Positions 1 to 8,746 of a DNA stretch of 64,000 nt are shown here, piece by piece; the stretch's first letter is position 1; every line of letters begins with the position of its first letter. The notes under the pieces are model-generated. The model did not search any database and had not been told where the DNA came from. It saw nothing but the letters and a program-made list of their open reading frames with translations. The stretch lies in contig CAVVGE010000009.1 of assembly GCA_963747735.1 (NCBI GenBank), forward strand, positions 1-64,000. Direction: 5' to 3'. The translations under genes were made by a program, and so were the position numbers. Source of the stretch: AP-15 sp963747735 (GTDB lineage Bacteria > Pseudomonadota > Alphaproteobacteria > ATCC43930 > CGMCC-115725).

Positions 1-67
1 TTTACATTCAGGCGGCGACATCTTGCGGATTGCAAGGCCGGCCGGTCCTTCCGGGATCTTGTACGAT

Positions 68-202
68 TCCAACATCGAGCCAGCGCAACCCTGCCGGTGC
101 GCCGAGCCAATCCAGGAAGACTTCACCGACCAGACGGCTCCAGAGACCCATGCGACGTTCATAGGCAACGCCATCAGAGAAGAACTGCTCAGCGTCACTC
201 AT
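68..202 (-). pseudogene. N-terminal fragment of a class I SAM-dependent methyltransferase
   Basis: The first 45 codons read like the start of a soil-bacterial class I methyltransferase: an MSDAEQFF start, an AYERRMG-WSRLVGE segment, then LRWLDVG, the beginning of the SAM-binding motif I. Immediately after the first glycine of motif I the similarity stops and the frame continues into unrelated residues, so the nucleotide-binding core is missing. A CCAAGG sequence lies 5 nt before the ATG. I read this as a truncated remnant with no enzymatic capacity. It is the first of a run of degraded fragments at the left edge of the window. Family identity is fairly clear; the substrate cannot be judged. 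Confidence 0.55.
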
Positions 203-214
203 CCTTGGGGCTCC

Positions 215-322
215 TCAGAAGCGATCGTCTACAAGCTCGTAATTGAAATCGCGGTGGCTCGCGCCCTGCGCATGATCGTACCCAGCCGCCGCCTGATCCT
301 TGTAAGTCATTTCATCCGGCAT
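215..322 (-). pseudogene. Short 35-aa reading frame, possible methyltransferase leader remnant
   Basis: A 35-codon frame starts ATG-CCG-GAT (alternative ATG four codons later) and ends in TGA 12 nt before the methyltransferase fragment. Residues after the second Met (MTYKDQAAAGYDHA) resemble the N-terminus of another small methyltransferase, but nothing further is preserved. The frame is too short to assign and may be another gene stump. Low confidence. Confidence 0.25.
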
Positions 323-329
323 TCGGCTA

Positions 330-860
330 CACCCTCTCGATCAGTAGCCCGATACTGATCCGTGCACAGTGCCAAACGATAGCTTGGTTGTCGCTGTCTG
401 TTTTTGACACTAGGCCGACCTGTCGGAGCGCGGCGCGAATGTCCGGTGCTGATCGGAGATCGGACGCTGCGATTGGTTCGAGCAGGATCGTTCGATTTCT
501 ATCGGCTGCTTTTGGCAGCGTGCAATTCGCTCCGGTGTCCCTACTATCCTGTCCCACTCCACTGTACTCCCCTTCACTCCCATTCCATTATCATGCACCA
601 TGGTAACGGATTGATATGGCAGTGCAAATTCTTTCGGCATGCCGTGAAGCACCGTGCATCGGCCCGTCAGAAATTCGGGCTCTTGATTTCAAACGCGAAT
701 TTCCGCGATCCGCGATTTGCTCGATTTCAGCGTCTATCGGCAGCAATCGATCGATTTTCTCTCTGAGACCACCACCCGCGTCGTACCGGCGGTTCCAAAA
801 GACCGTCCACCGCCAAGCGTATTAAGCAGCCGTCCTCTCAAGCGGCGATCCTCAGATCGC
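330..860. other. Stretch without a supportable gene
   Basis: Several overlapping frames are open here on both strands, but none shows a recognisable motif, a good ribosome binding site or a protein-like composition. The part around 540-610 is less GC-rich than the rest of the window. I see no convincing promoter or terminator. Confidence 0.4.
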
Positions 861-869
861 CAGGGCCGA

Positions 870-1035
870 CGGCGACGCCCCCCGTGCTGGCCTACATCGC
901 GGCCATGCCGGGCTGCAGGCGGGGCGTCGGCACCGGCTCGACGCGCTCATCGTGCGCACGGTCCCCGGCGTGCGCAAGGCAGGCAAATGGAACTACGGGG
1001 CCGAGGGCCGGGGCTGGTTCCTATCGCGGGCGTCT
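870..1035 (+). pseudogene. Remnant of a DUF1801 (YdhG-like) domain protein
   Basis: Two frames together give the hallmark order of DUF1801 proteins: PVLAYIAAMPG in one frame, then RLDALIVRTVPGVRKAGKWN and EGRGWFLS in the next. The switch, near position 930, implies at least one indel, and the downstream half of the domain is unrecognisable. This is a dead remnant on the plus strand, lying just before an Fpg/Nei remnant in the same orientation. Confidence 0.5.
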
Positions 1036-1145
1036 CTTGTATATTGGCCTGCGCCCAGTTGGCCGCTTCCCGCCAAGCCCGGACGGAGAACGTTGCTGTT
1101 CGTCCCGGCGACGGACGCGGACGACTGGCGCATGGGAACGTCCAG

Positions 1146-2240
1146 CTACAACTCGCGCGCTTGCCCGAATATCCGGATATCACGCTTTACATCGAGCCTC
1201 TGCGTTCGCGCATATGGAACGAGCCGATCGAGGAGGTACGCCTCGCGAGCCCCTTCTTCCTGTGCTCTGTCGACGTGCCGATCGGCGCCACGAAAGGGAG
1301 GCGGGTTGTCGAGCTTCGCCGCCTCGGCAAGCGGATCATTTTCGCGATCGAGGATGATGGTGGGACCGTTCCCCGCCAGCCGTGTCTGTCTGATGTCGCG
1401 CACCTCCCGGGGGTCGAACGGACGGCCGCGATGCATCGTCGAGCGGTTATCCCAAACGACCAAGTCGTTGACCCGCCACGTGTGTGAATAGACGAACCGC
1501 TCCCGTGTCGCGAGCTCGGTCAGGTCGAGCAGCAGCAGTCGCGCTTCCGCAATCCGCATTCCTTCGATCTCGCCAGCATGCGCGGACAGAAACAGGGATT
1601 TCCGGCCAGTGACCGGGTGCCGACGAACCAGAGCCTGGCGGACTGGCTTGAAGGCGACGCGTTCCTCGTCCGTAAAGTCGGCAAGTCCGAGCTTGCCTCG
1701 CGAATACATGTTCGAGTGGAGGCAGACTAGATTTTCGATCTGCCGCTTGAGCCGGTCGTCGAGCGCATCGTAGGCTGCCCGCATATCGGCGAATTCGGTG
1801 TTGCCTCCCCACGAGGGCAGGGACCGGCCCGACAGCAACGAATAAGACGCCGGAATCGCGTTGAACGAACTATCCGAGTGCCACAATTGGTCGGCCAGCT
1901 TGAACTGGTGGGCCCGGCTGTCGGTCGTCAATGTCTCTCCGGACGGACCAACATTCGAAAAGTCTTTGATCCCGCGGCCGAGCCTGCGCACCTCCCGGTC
2001 GGTACGGAAGTGAATGTGCCCCGGCGTGCCGCCGCGGGTCTCTTCAAGAGCGCCGAATCGAAGTGTGAACTGCAGCTGCTGCTCGTCGGCCAGTTCCTGG
2101 TCCCGAAACACGAGAACCGCGTGCTCGTTCATGCCAGCGTGGATAGCCGCAACGATCTCCGGCGAAAGCACCTTCCGGCAGTCGACACCGGTCACCTCGC
2201 CCGCAAAGCCATCTCGGAGTTGTCGGATCGATATGCTCAA
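1146..2240 (-). CDS. TauD/TfdA-family 2-oxoglutarate-dependent dioxygenase
   Basis: Predicted Fe(II)/2-oxoglutarate dioxygenase that hydroxylates or cleaves a small carboxylate, sulfonate or aryloxyacid; the exact substrate is not readable. The facial triad is visible: HSD in WHSDSSF (about residues 120-122) and the distal His in RSTMHRGRPFD, followed by the 2-oxoglutarate-binding Arg in RDIRQTRLAG. I chose the TTG at 2240 because AGGGAG lies 7 nt upstream and the protein then begins SISIRQL, as in the family. It follows the ketopantoate-reductase-like gene by 23 nt and is probably cotranscribed with it. The natural C-terminus should fall near codon GNGPT (about 1360). The remaining roughly 70 residues are antisense readthrough of an Fpg/Nei fragment, so the native stop has been lost. 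Confidence 0.8.
   Translation of the reverse strand: MSISIRQLRDGFAGEVTGVDCRKVLSPEIVAAIHAGMNEHAVLVFRDQELADEQQLQFTLRFGALEETRGGTPGHIHFRTDREVRRLGRGIKDFSNVGPSGETLTTDSRAHQFKLADQLWHSDSSFNAIPASYSLLSGRSLPSWGGNTEFADMRAAYDALDDRLKRQIENLVCLHSNMYSRGKLGLADFTDEERVAFKPVRQALVRRHPVTGRKSLFLSAHAGEIEGMRIAEARLLLLDLTELATRERFVYSHTWRVNDLVVWDNRSTMHRGRPFDPREVRDIRQTRLAGNGPTIILDRENDPLAEAAKLDNPPPFRGADRHVDRAQEEGAREAYLLDRLVPYARTQRLDVKRDIRIFGQAREL
1161..1358 (+). pseudogene. N-terminal fragment of formamidopyrimidine-DNA glycosylase (Fpg/Nei family)
   Basis: From a TTG codon the plus strand reads PEYPDITLYIEPLRSRIW, then EEVRLASPFF and RRLGKRIIFAIEDD. This is the N-terminal beta-sandwich start of an Fpg/Nei base-excision glycosylase, including the P-E pair that supplies the catalytic proline and glutamate in this family. 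The normal ATG is replaced by TTG. Similarity ends abruptly at about 1358, where the antisense dioxygenase gene begins, so the helix-two-turn-helix and zinc-finger parts are absent. It lies antisense inside the 3' extension of the dioxygenase frame. Confidence 0.6.
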
Positions 2241-2263
2241 GCGGCTCTCCCTTCTGCCGGCTC

Positions 2264-3187
2264 CTAAGAGTTCGCGAGCCGCTGCTGATAGACACACATA
2301 TGCGAATAGGCCGCAGCGAGAAGCGGCGCCGCGACGCCCGCTTTGCCGCCCCGGGCCAACAGATCGCCGACGATCTGGTCAACCTCGATCGCGGCGCCTT
2401 CCTGCAGATCGCGGTACATCGACGGGCTTTGGGTCGAGCCCGGAGCGGTCAGCGTTTTGCGGGCACTTTCGAGAAACGGGGCCGTCGGCGCCTTCCCGAC
2501 CGCGCTCACGATGCGGACGATCTCATCCAGAATACCGAGAATAAACGACGAGCCGCCCGGCGCGGCCACGACCTCGCCGATATTGCCGCGCATCGAGCAG
2601 GTGATCGCACCGAGCGTGGCGAGCATTGTCCATTTTTCCCACATCTCGTATCCGATTGCGCCAGACAGCCGAGCCTCAAAACCGGCCCCCTGCATGAAGG
2701 CGTCAAGCTCCTTCATCCGCGACGAGACCGATCCATCCCTTTCGCCGTAAGCGAGCTCCTGAAAGGCGGCGAGCTGGAGAATGCGCCCCTCGGTATCGAT
2801 GGTCGCTGCGACTTTGCAGACGCCGCCGGCAACGGTCTCCTCGCCGAACCGCTTCGCCAAGACATCGATGTGCCGCATACCGTTCAGCGTCGGAATAATT
2901 GCTGTGCGTGGGCCGACCGCGGCGGCAAAATCTTCGATCGCGGCATCGAGCGAATAGGCTTTGACCGCCAGCAGCACGGCATCGTAGGGCGCCGTGATGG
3001 CATCGGCTGTGACGAGCTTTGGTCGCAGGGTGACATCGCCGTGCGGACTGACAATGTTCAGGCCGGTGGCTTGGAGCTGAGCGGCACGACGGGGACGCAC
3101 GAGAAAGGTGACGTCCCGCCCGGCCTCAGCCAAACGCCCGCCAAAATATCCGCCAGTCGAGCCGGCACCGACGACCAGGAGACGCAT
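2264..3187 (-). CDS. Ketopantoate reductase family protein (ApbA/PanE-like)
   Basis: This 307-aa protein matches the usual length of 2-dehydropantoate 2-reductases. The N-terminus carries the NADP-binding motif GAGSTGGYFGGRLA (residues 7-20). The C-terminal all-helical ApbA domain is present, with KWTMLATLGAITC in the conserved lysine region and an EVDQIVGDLLARG segment near the end. The PanE reaction is NADPH reduction of ketopantoate to pantoate. Context next to a dioxygenase and a dehydrogenase suggests a paralogue acting on another 2-oxo acid rather than the housekeeping pantothenate enzyme. It starts 22 nt after the GMC dehydrogenase stop and reads in the same direction, so it is likely in the same transcript. 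Confidence 0.8.
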   Translation of the reverse strand: MRLLVVGAGSTGGYFGGRLAEAGRDVTFLVRPRRAAQLQATGLNIVSPHGDVTLRPKLVTADAITAPYDAVLLAVKAYSLDAAIEDFAAAVGPRTAIIPTLNGMRHIDVLAKRFGEETVAGGVCKVAATIDTEGRILQLAAFQELAYGERDGSVSSRMKELDAFMQGAGFEARLSGAIGYEMWEKWTMLATLGAITCSMRGNIGEVVAAPGGSSFILGILDEIVRIVSAVGKAPTAPFLESARKTLTAPGSTQSPSMYRDLQEGAAIEVDQIVGDLLARGGKAGVAAPLLAAAYSHMCVYQQRLANS

Positions 3188-3208
3188 GTTGTTCCATCCT
3201 GTCGCTGT

Positions 3209-4970
3209 TCAGGCCAAGGAGTCCGGGTTGCGAACGTAGTCCTTGATCGCATCGGCCGCCCAGCAGGCCAGCATGCCGATCGTCTCGGTGGGGCCGTTTG
3301 CGGGGTTTTGCGGGAATGCGCTGCCGCCCACCACGAACAGGTTCGAGGCGTCCCACGACTGCAGGTATTTGTTGACGAAGCTGGTCGACGGATCGCTGCC
3401 CATCACGGCGCCCCCGACATTGTGCGTGCTCTGGTATCCCGTGATGCCGAAATGCGTGCCCTTGTTCGAGCCGCCCAGCCGCGAACCGTTGAGCGCCCGG
3501 CCGATCTCGGTGCAGCGCTCGGTCAGGTACCTCATCATACGCAGGTCGTTGTCGTTCCAGTCGAATGTCATGCGTAAGAGCGGCAGGCCGTAAGCGTCTT
3601 TGTAGGTCGGATCGAGATCGAGGTAGTTGTGCCGATAGCTGAGGCACGATGCGTGAATCGCGATCGACATGTTTCGGCGGTAGTATTGGGCTACGGCTTT
3701 CTTCCATTCGCCGCCCCAACGCGGCGTGCCGGGCGGCACCCGCTTGCCCTTGATCGGCGTAGCACCGCTCGTCGCGGTGTTCATATACGCGCCCCCGATA
3801 AAGCCGAGCGGGCCGCGGTCGATCAGGTCACCGTTGAATTCGTCGATCGACGTGTTGACCTGGCCGCCGCCGATGAACGGATTGAACTCGCGATCGTCGA
3901 AGAACACCTGCACCGAGCCGCCTTGCTGGTAGGAATAGTTGCGGCCGACCACCCCTTTGCCGGTGAGCGGATCGTAGGGCGTGCCGATGCCCGACAGCAG
4001 CAGCAGCCGCACGTTGCTGAAGCAATAGGCGCCCAGAACCACGATGCCGGCCGGCTGCTCGACCTCGTTGCCGCGGGCGTCGATGTAGGTGACGCCGGTG
4101 GCCTTCTTGCCGGTCGAATCCATGTTGACGCGCAGCACGTTGCAGAGCGGACGCAACTCGAAGGTCGGCTGCCTTGTGAGCGCGGGCAGCACCGCGGTGA
4201 GGGGGTTGGCCTTGGCGCCTTGCGCGCAGACATGGCTCGAGCAGAAACCGCCGAGCGCGCATTCGAGCATCTGCACACGGTACAGGTTGCGGTAGTCCTG
4301 GGTCATCGCCGCAGTTGGGCCCTGGAATGGCATGTAACCCAGCGAGCTCACCGCGTCGGCGAACAGAGCGCCCTGATACGTGCGCCGCGTCGGCGGGTTT
4401 GGATACTCGCGCGAGCGCGGCCCTTCGTGCGGATTGCCGCCTGGTTGGATCTCGCCATCCAGGTTGCCGGCCTTGCCGCCGACGCCGAAGATTTCCTCAA
4501 ACTGGTCATAATAGGGTTCGATCTCGTCCCAGGTGAGACCCCAGTCCTGCAGATTGCAGTCCTCAGGAATGAACGCGTCGCCATAGCGCTCCTTGATGCG
4601 CGAGTAGCATCTCGAAATCATGCGGCAAGAAGCGGCGCGCGTTGCCGCCCCAGTGTGCTGCCGTGCCGCCGACCATCTCGCCTGGCTTGAACGCGCCCAT
4701 CTCGCGCATCGGCAGCGCCGTCTGCGCGTTGTTGTTGCGAAATGTAAGGGTGTCGCGCGCGAGGTTCTGAAAGATGTCGCTATGGCGATCGAACTTCAGC
4801 TCGTCGTACACGTTGGGCTTCTGAAAGTCGGTGTCGATATCGAACTCTTTGCCGCGCTCCAGGCACACGACGCTCAACCCGGCGCTGGCCAGCTCCATCG
4901 ACATGATCGAGCCGACCACGCCACTGCCGACGACGACGACATCGACGGATTTTAATTTCGTAGCCGACAT
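3209..4970 (-). pseudogene. GMC-family dehydrogenase large subunit, frameshifted
   Basis: FAD-dependent GMC oxidoreductase of the membrane gluconate/fructose/sorbitol dehydrogenase type. The N-terminal part from ATG 4970 contains VVVVGSGVVGSIMSMELA (dinucleotide-binding motif) and GGTAAHWGGNARRFLPHDFE. The C-terminal part contains the GMC signature HNVGGAVMGSDP and a final NPANGPTETIGMLA segment. The two halves lie in different frames. A one-base indel near 4600-4612 separates FLPHDFEM from SRIKERYGDAFIPED. A 470-aa C-terminal piece could be translated alone but would lack the FAD site. Its partner small subunit ends 1 nt upstream. No cytochrome c subunit is seen nearby, so even the repaired complex would be incomplete. 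Confidence 0.8.
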
Positions 4971-4971
4971 C

Positions 4972-5655
4972 TCAGCTTTCCCTGCTGTTGTTGGTGTTGC
5001 CGTTGCGCGTGATGATGACGTGCTTCGGAAAGCCTTCCGCATCGACCGGCACCTTACCGGTCTGGACGTCGAGCACGCTGACGGGTTCGGCGTGGTACGG
5101 CTCGCTGCTGGTGACCAGATCGCGGTATTGGCCGCTGGGCACGCCAGGGAATCCGAGCAGCTTCCAACCCACTTTGTCGCGGTTGCCGCCGTATAGCGGA
5201 TCGGCGAAGTACCCCTCTTCGGTGTTGCGCCACAAGAGATCGAAGAAGAGCTTCGACGACAGCGAAGGCAGCGCGATCTCGTCCTTCTCTAGCTGATCGA
5301 GCAGGCGCAATTGTCTATCACCCGCAAGCTGCGCGAAAGGCCGGTCGAACCCGGCTTTGCAGTGCTGGTTGATCTCGCGAATCGCGATGCGATACACCTC
5401 TTGGGGCGTAAAGCGCGATTGGTAGCCCTGCTGCGGCGTGCCCTCCAGCCATGGGCCGCCGCGATATTGACGGCCGTGGACGCCCCAGGAGCCGGCCAAT
5501 TGGCGGTCGATATAGACCACCACACCAGCGTCGCGAGCCCCAGGCCCCAGCTCATCGCTCGGAATCAGATGCTCGACGGCGGCCTCCAGAAAGCGAATCT
5601 CGGGCTCCGACAAATAGAGATAGGAAGCCCCGATCGGGCTGTCGCTCAAGGTCAT
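4972..5655 (-). CDS. Gluconate 2-dehydrogenase subunit 3 family protein
   Basis: This 227-aa protein matches the small (gamma) subunit that stabilises and helps export GMC-type dehydrogenases. Typical segments are ETAVEHLIPSDELGPGARDAGV-like text near residues 25-45 (here EAAVEHLIPSDELGPGARDA), YIDRQLAGSWG and the closing GGNRDKVGWKLLGFPG. Family members usually carry a Tat signal; none is evident here, because the ATG at 5655 is preceded by GAGGAG and by a GGGGG stretch and leads straight into MTLSDSPIGASYLYLSEPE. It is translationally coupled to the GMC large subunit downstream (TGAGATG). Confidence 0.75.
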   Translation of the reverse strand: MTLSDSPIGASYLYLSEPEIRFLEAAVEHLIPSDELGPGARDAGVVVYIDRQLAGSWGVHGRQYRGGPWLEGTPQQGYQSRFTPQEVYRIAIREINQHCKAGFDRPFAQLAGDRQLRLLDQLEKDEIALPSLSSKLFFDLLWRNTEEGYFADPLYGGNRDKVGWKLLGFPGVPSGQYRDLVTSSEPYHAEPVSVLDVQTGKVPVDAEGFPKHVIITRNGNTNNSRES

Positions 5656-6180
5656 CTCCTCAGTTCCCCCTCCGCTCGACCTCATCGAGTGTGATCTTAT
5701 CGCCAGTTCGATCGTAGAGCTTTGTGTGGTGCGCGGGGCTTTCATGCGCCGCCATGGCCTGAGCATGCTCCAACGTGCCCCGAAACGCATGGCGACCGAT
5801 CCGGACTTTCATATCAAGCCGCGCGGTGCTGAATCATTTATCACGCGTCGATCCGGTTCATCCGCTTCTGGTCAGCGCGCCGGCCACCTGCTAGCCCTAA
5901 CAGGGCCGTTTGCGGCGCCGAGCCGCCGGCCAGAAACCCGGCCCTAGCCGGCCGGAGTTGCCCCATTTACGTCATTCGCCGACCGCTGCACGTCCCCTCA
6001 GATAATGATTACTTCCCGTATGAGTTGCAGTGCAGCCGGCGGGCGCCACGCCGCCGGCACGATCGGGCATGCCTCCGGATGGTGTGCTGGCCGTTGTGCG
6101 CCTGGGCAATCCGCGCGACAATTCGAGAGGCAAGGTCCTATGGACGTCGCTGCCTTCACTGGGACCCGGGAGGAATGCCC
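5656..6180. other. Divergent intergenic region
   Basis: About 525 bases separate the minus-strand dehydrogenase genes from the plus-strand cupin. This is the only place from which both transcripts could start. Short frames here show no family features. I could not pick out a convincing -35/-10 pair or operator by eye. GGAGG at about 6169-6173 serves the cupin. Confidence 0.4.
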
Positions 6181-6522
6181 ATGGCGTTTGTCAGATGTTA
6201 TACCGGCACGGATGGTCAGTCACACTTTGAAGACCTGGACCTGCTGCCACCTGACTTGGAGAGGTCAATCGAGCAGGCCGCCAGCAGTATCACCTTCACG
6301 CGCTCGCCCAACGGCCGTTTCAGCGATTGGCACAATGCACCGCGCCGCCAGTACGCCATTTTCCTCTCCGGAGGCCAGATGGAGGTCGTGATCGGCGATG
6401 GGACCACCCGGCGGTTCGGCCCTGGAGACGCCGTCCTGTTCGAGGACCTCACGGGACAAGGTCACACCAGCCGGAGTGTCGGTGGGGACCGCCTGACCGC
6501 CATCGTGCCCTTAGCGGATTAA
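6181..6522 (+). CDS. Small single-domain cupin protein (paralogue of the gene at 12602)
   Basis: This 113-aa protein has a cupin fold. Its core reads SDWHNAPRRQYAIFLSGG, then VVIGDGTTRRFGPGDAVLFEDLTGQGHTS, i.e. cupin motif 1 with an atypical metal-site pattern followed by motif 2 with the conserved G-PGD and the H in GQGHTS. Cupins of this kind bind small ligands or act as sugar or organic-acid isomerases; no reaction can be assigned. GGAGG lies 7 nt before the ATG, favouring this start over longer upstream frames. A close paralogue with the same motifs occurs at 12602-12937. Confidence 0.7.
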   Translation: MAFVRCYTGTDGQSHFEDLDLLPPDLERSIEQAASSITFTRSPNGRFSDWHNAPRRQYAIFLSGGQMEVVIGDGTTRRFGPGDAVLFEDLTGQGHTSRSVGGDRLTAIVPLAD

Positions 6523-6557
6523 GCTCCTCCCGCAGGTCGTGTCCCCGATGGCGGCGG

Positions 6558-6690
6558 ATGATAAGCATCAAGGGCTATGTGGTCCGCCCGGCGAACACCG
6601 CGAGGCTCCGGGCGGTGCTGGTCATCCACGAGAACCGCGGGCTAACCCCTACATCGAGGATGTTGCGCGGCGGCTGGCGGCGGCGGTCCG
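6558..6690 (+). pseudogene. N-terminal fragment of a dienelactone hydrolase family protein
   Basis: The frame SIKGYVVRPANTARLRAV followed by LVIHENRGL matches the start of dienelactone hydrolases (the H-E-N-R-G segment precedes the nucleophile region). A one-base loss in GGGCTAACCCC then shifts the frame, after which NPYIEDVARRLAAA continues the same protein. The catalytic Cys/Ser, Asp and His are all missing. The fragment stops at about 6690, where a hydantoinase A fragment begins. Confidence 0.5.
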
Positions 6691-6748
6691 TTGCACGCCG
6701 TCGAAATCGCTCGCGAACTGGGAATTCCGACCGTGCTGGCCTGCTAGG
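6690..6748 (+). pseudogene. Short fragment of hydantoinase/oxoprolinase subunit A (HyuA)
   Basis: Nineteen codons read LHAVEIARELGIPTVLAC followed by a stop. This matches the conserved segment around G-L-H-A-V-E-I-A-R-E-L-G-I-P that occurs late in HyuA-type N-methylhydantoinases. It is sandwiched between dienelactone hydrolase and HyuB fragments. Because HyuA and HyuB are normally adjacent, this and the next feature probably derive from one deleted hyuAB pair. Confidence 0.4.
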
Positions 6749-7001
6749 CGGCGACCCCGGCGCGATCAACGAGATTGCCGTCAGCCAGGACGGCACCGTC
6801 ACGTCTCCCGCGCATCTCTCGAAGGGCGAAGATTACGTTCTGACCCCTGGGGATTGGATCGCCGTCAAGACGCCGGGCGGCGGCGGTTACGGGCCCGCGG
6901 CGGAGCGTGACCCCGCGATGGTGCAACGCGACATTGCCCGCGGCTATTATACTGCCGACGAAGCTGTCAGCCTGTTCACCCGTCCCGCCGCCGCGGAATA
7001 A
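6749..7001 (+). pseudogene. C-terminal fragment of hydantoinase B/oxoprolinase (HyuB)
   Basis: The frame ending TAA at 7001 reads QDGTVTSPAHLSKGEDYVL, TPGDWIAVKTPGGGGYGPA, and AERDPAMVQRDIARGYYTADEA. These are the last roughly 80 residues of HyuB, including its near-invariant TPGGGGYG loop. Everything upstream of about residue 480 of a normal HyuB is gone. It retains its native stop, 31 nt before the monooxygenase start. Confidence 0.6.
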
Positions 7002-7032
7002 CCCCTTTTGGCCGAGAGCTGGATACGCGCGG

Positions 7033-8730
7033 ATGATCGAGGTTCCCGTTCTGATTGTCGGCGGCGGCCCGGTTGGGCTCACCGCCTCGATCCTGCTGTC
7101 GCAGCAGGGGATCCGCTCGCTGCTGGTCGAGCGCCACCCTGGCACGGCGATCGTGCCAAAAGCGCGCGGCATCAATGCGCGGACGATGGAGATGTATCGC
7201 CAGATCGGCATGGAGCAGGCGATCCGCGATGCCGGCCTCGCCCCGGAAGGCACCGGCCTGATTGTGTGGACCGAAAGCCTCGCCGGCCGCGAGATCGAAC
7301 GCCGAGTGCCGGGCCGGCTGAACCCGGCCAATCGCGATGTCTCGCCGGTGCTGAACTGCCTCTGCGCCCAGGACGATCTGGAACCGGTATTGCGCCGCTT
7401 TGCCGAAGCGCAAGCCACGGCCGAGCTGCGCTTCAACACCGAGGTGACCGCGGTTGACCAGGACGCGGGCGGCGTCAGCGCGACCCTCACCGATCGGCTG
7501 CGTGGCGGCGAGACGACGGTGCGGGCGCAATACCTGATCGGCGCCGACGGGGCGCAGAGCATCGTCAGGCGCAGCGTTGCGCGCGAGATGATCGGTCGCG
7601 AAGGCGTCTACGACAGCGTCAATATCGCGTTCCGGGCAGATCTGCGGCCATGGACGCAGGGCCGACCGGCGGCCCTCTATTTTGTCGAGCAACCCGATCT
7701 GCGCGCGACCTTTCTGACGATCAACGCGCATGACCGCTGGGGCTTCCTGATCCACAGCCTGAAGCAGTATGGCTACACCGCCTCAGACTTCACTGAAGCG
7801 CGTTGCGTCGCATTGATCCGGCAGGGTGTCGGCAAAGCCGACCTGCCGGTCGAAATCCGCGGTCTCAGCGTCTGGGAAGCCGCTGCCATCGTCGCCGACC
7901 GTTACCGCAACGGGCGGCTTTTCCTGGCCGGGGATGCGGCGCACGAGATGCCGCCGACCGGCGGCTTCGGCCTCAACACCGGCGTGCAGGACGTGCACAA
8001 CCTAGCGTGGAAGCTCGCCGCCGTGTTGCAGGGCCGGGCGGGCGAGGCGTTGCTCGACACATACGAGGCGGAGCGGCTGCCTGTCGCCACGATCACGACG
8101 AAGGCGAGCCTGGAAAACAGCCTGTCGATGGGCCGCACGGCGCGGCAAGACGGCGCCAAGCTGCCGCGCTCCGAATTCCTCAACGAGCAGGGGCTGATCT
8201 TCGGCCAATCGTATCAGTCGACCGCCATCGTCCCCGACGGCACGCCGCCGCCGGCGGTCAGCGACCCGGTGACGCAGTACCTGCCGTCGGCGCGGCCGGG
8301 CAGCCGGGCGCCGCACGTGCGGCTCGAACGCCGCGGCGAGCGCCTGTCGACCATCGACCTGTTCGGCGGCCGGTTCGTCCTGCTGACCGGGGCGCAAGGC
8401 GCTGGCTGGATCGACGCCGCGGCGCGGCTCGTGTCGAAAGCGCGACCGGCGCTGGTTGCGCACATGGTGGGCGGCGGCGGGGAACTCGCCGACCCCGAAG
8501 GGGCATGGCCGACCCTCTACGCCGTTGCGCCCGAGGGTGCGGTGCTTGTCCGCCCCGACGGGTATGTCGGCTGGCGCAGCCGGGCTGGTATCGACATCCC
8601 CGCTCGCGCGCTGTCGCAGGTGCTCGACAGCATCCTCGGTCTTCCCGTTCGCGGAGAACCCCAAGCGCTTCGCCGAGTACCTGCTGCCGATCCTGGCCGA
8701 GCTGAATGGCTGACCCGCGATCAATGCTGA
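7033..8730 (+). CDS. FAD-dependent aromatic monooxygenase (PheA/TfdB-type)
   Basis: Flavoprotein hydroxylase predicted to insert oxygen into a phenol-like ring using NAD(P)H. It shows the Rossmann motif VLIVGGGPVGLTASILLSQ (residues 6-24), the GD motif RLFLAGDAAHEMPPTGGFGLNTG (about residues 295-320), the DG motif YLIGADGAQSIVRR (about 170-183), and a C-terminal thioredoxin-like domain. The ATG at 7033 begins MIEVPVLIVGGG, as expected for the family. The last roughly 28 residues do not look native. In a second frame the same DNA reads ENPKRFAEYLLPILAEL and stops at 8713, which resembles the tail of an alpha/beta hydrolase. The gene may therefore have been joined to another gene's 3' end. Cytoplasmic. 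Confidence 0.8.
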   Translation: MIEVPVLIVGGGPVGLTASILLSQQGIRSLLVERHPGTAIVPKARGINARTMEMYRQIGMEQAIRDAGLAPEGTGLIVWTESLAGREIERRVPGRLNPANRDVSPVLNCLCAQDDLEPVLRRFAEAQATAELRFNTEVTAVDQDAGGVSATLTDRLRGGETTVRAQYLIGADGAQSIVRRSVAREMIGREGVYDSVNIAFRADLRPWTQGRPAALYFVEQPDLRATFLTINAHDRWGFLIHSLKQYGYTASDFTEARCVALIRQGVGKADLPVEIRGLSVWEAAAIVADRYRNGRLFLAGDAAHEMPPTGGFGLNTGVQDVHNLAWKLAAVLQGRAGEALLDTYEAERLPVATITTKASLENSLSMGRTARQDGAKLPRSEFLNEQGLIFGQSYQSTAIVPDGTPPPAVSDPVTQYLPSARPGSRAPHVRLERRGERLSTIDLFGGRFVLLTGAQGAGWIDAAARLVSKARPALVAHMVGGGGELADPEGAWPTLYAVAPEGAVLVRPDGYVGWRSRAGIDIPARALSQVLDSILGLPVRGEPQALRRVPAADPGRAEWLTRDQC

Positions 8731-8746
8731 GGAAGAGAGGCCTGCG

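Noticed and set aside
2300..3577. 425-codon plus-strand frame opposite the ketopantoate reductase and GMC genes
   Set aside because: It spans two conserved opposite-strand genes, has no motif and an Arg/Asp-rich antisense composition.
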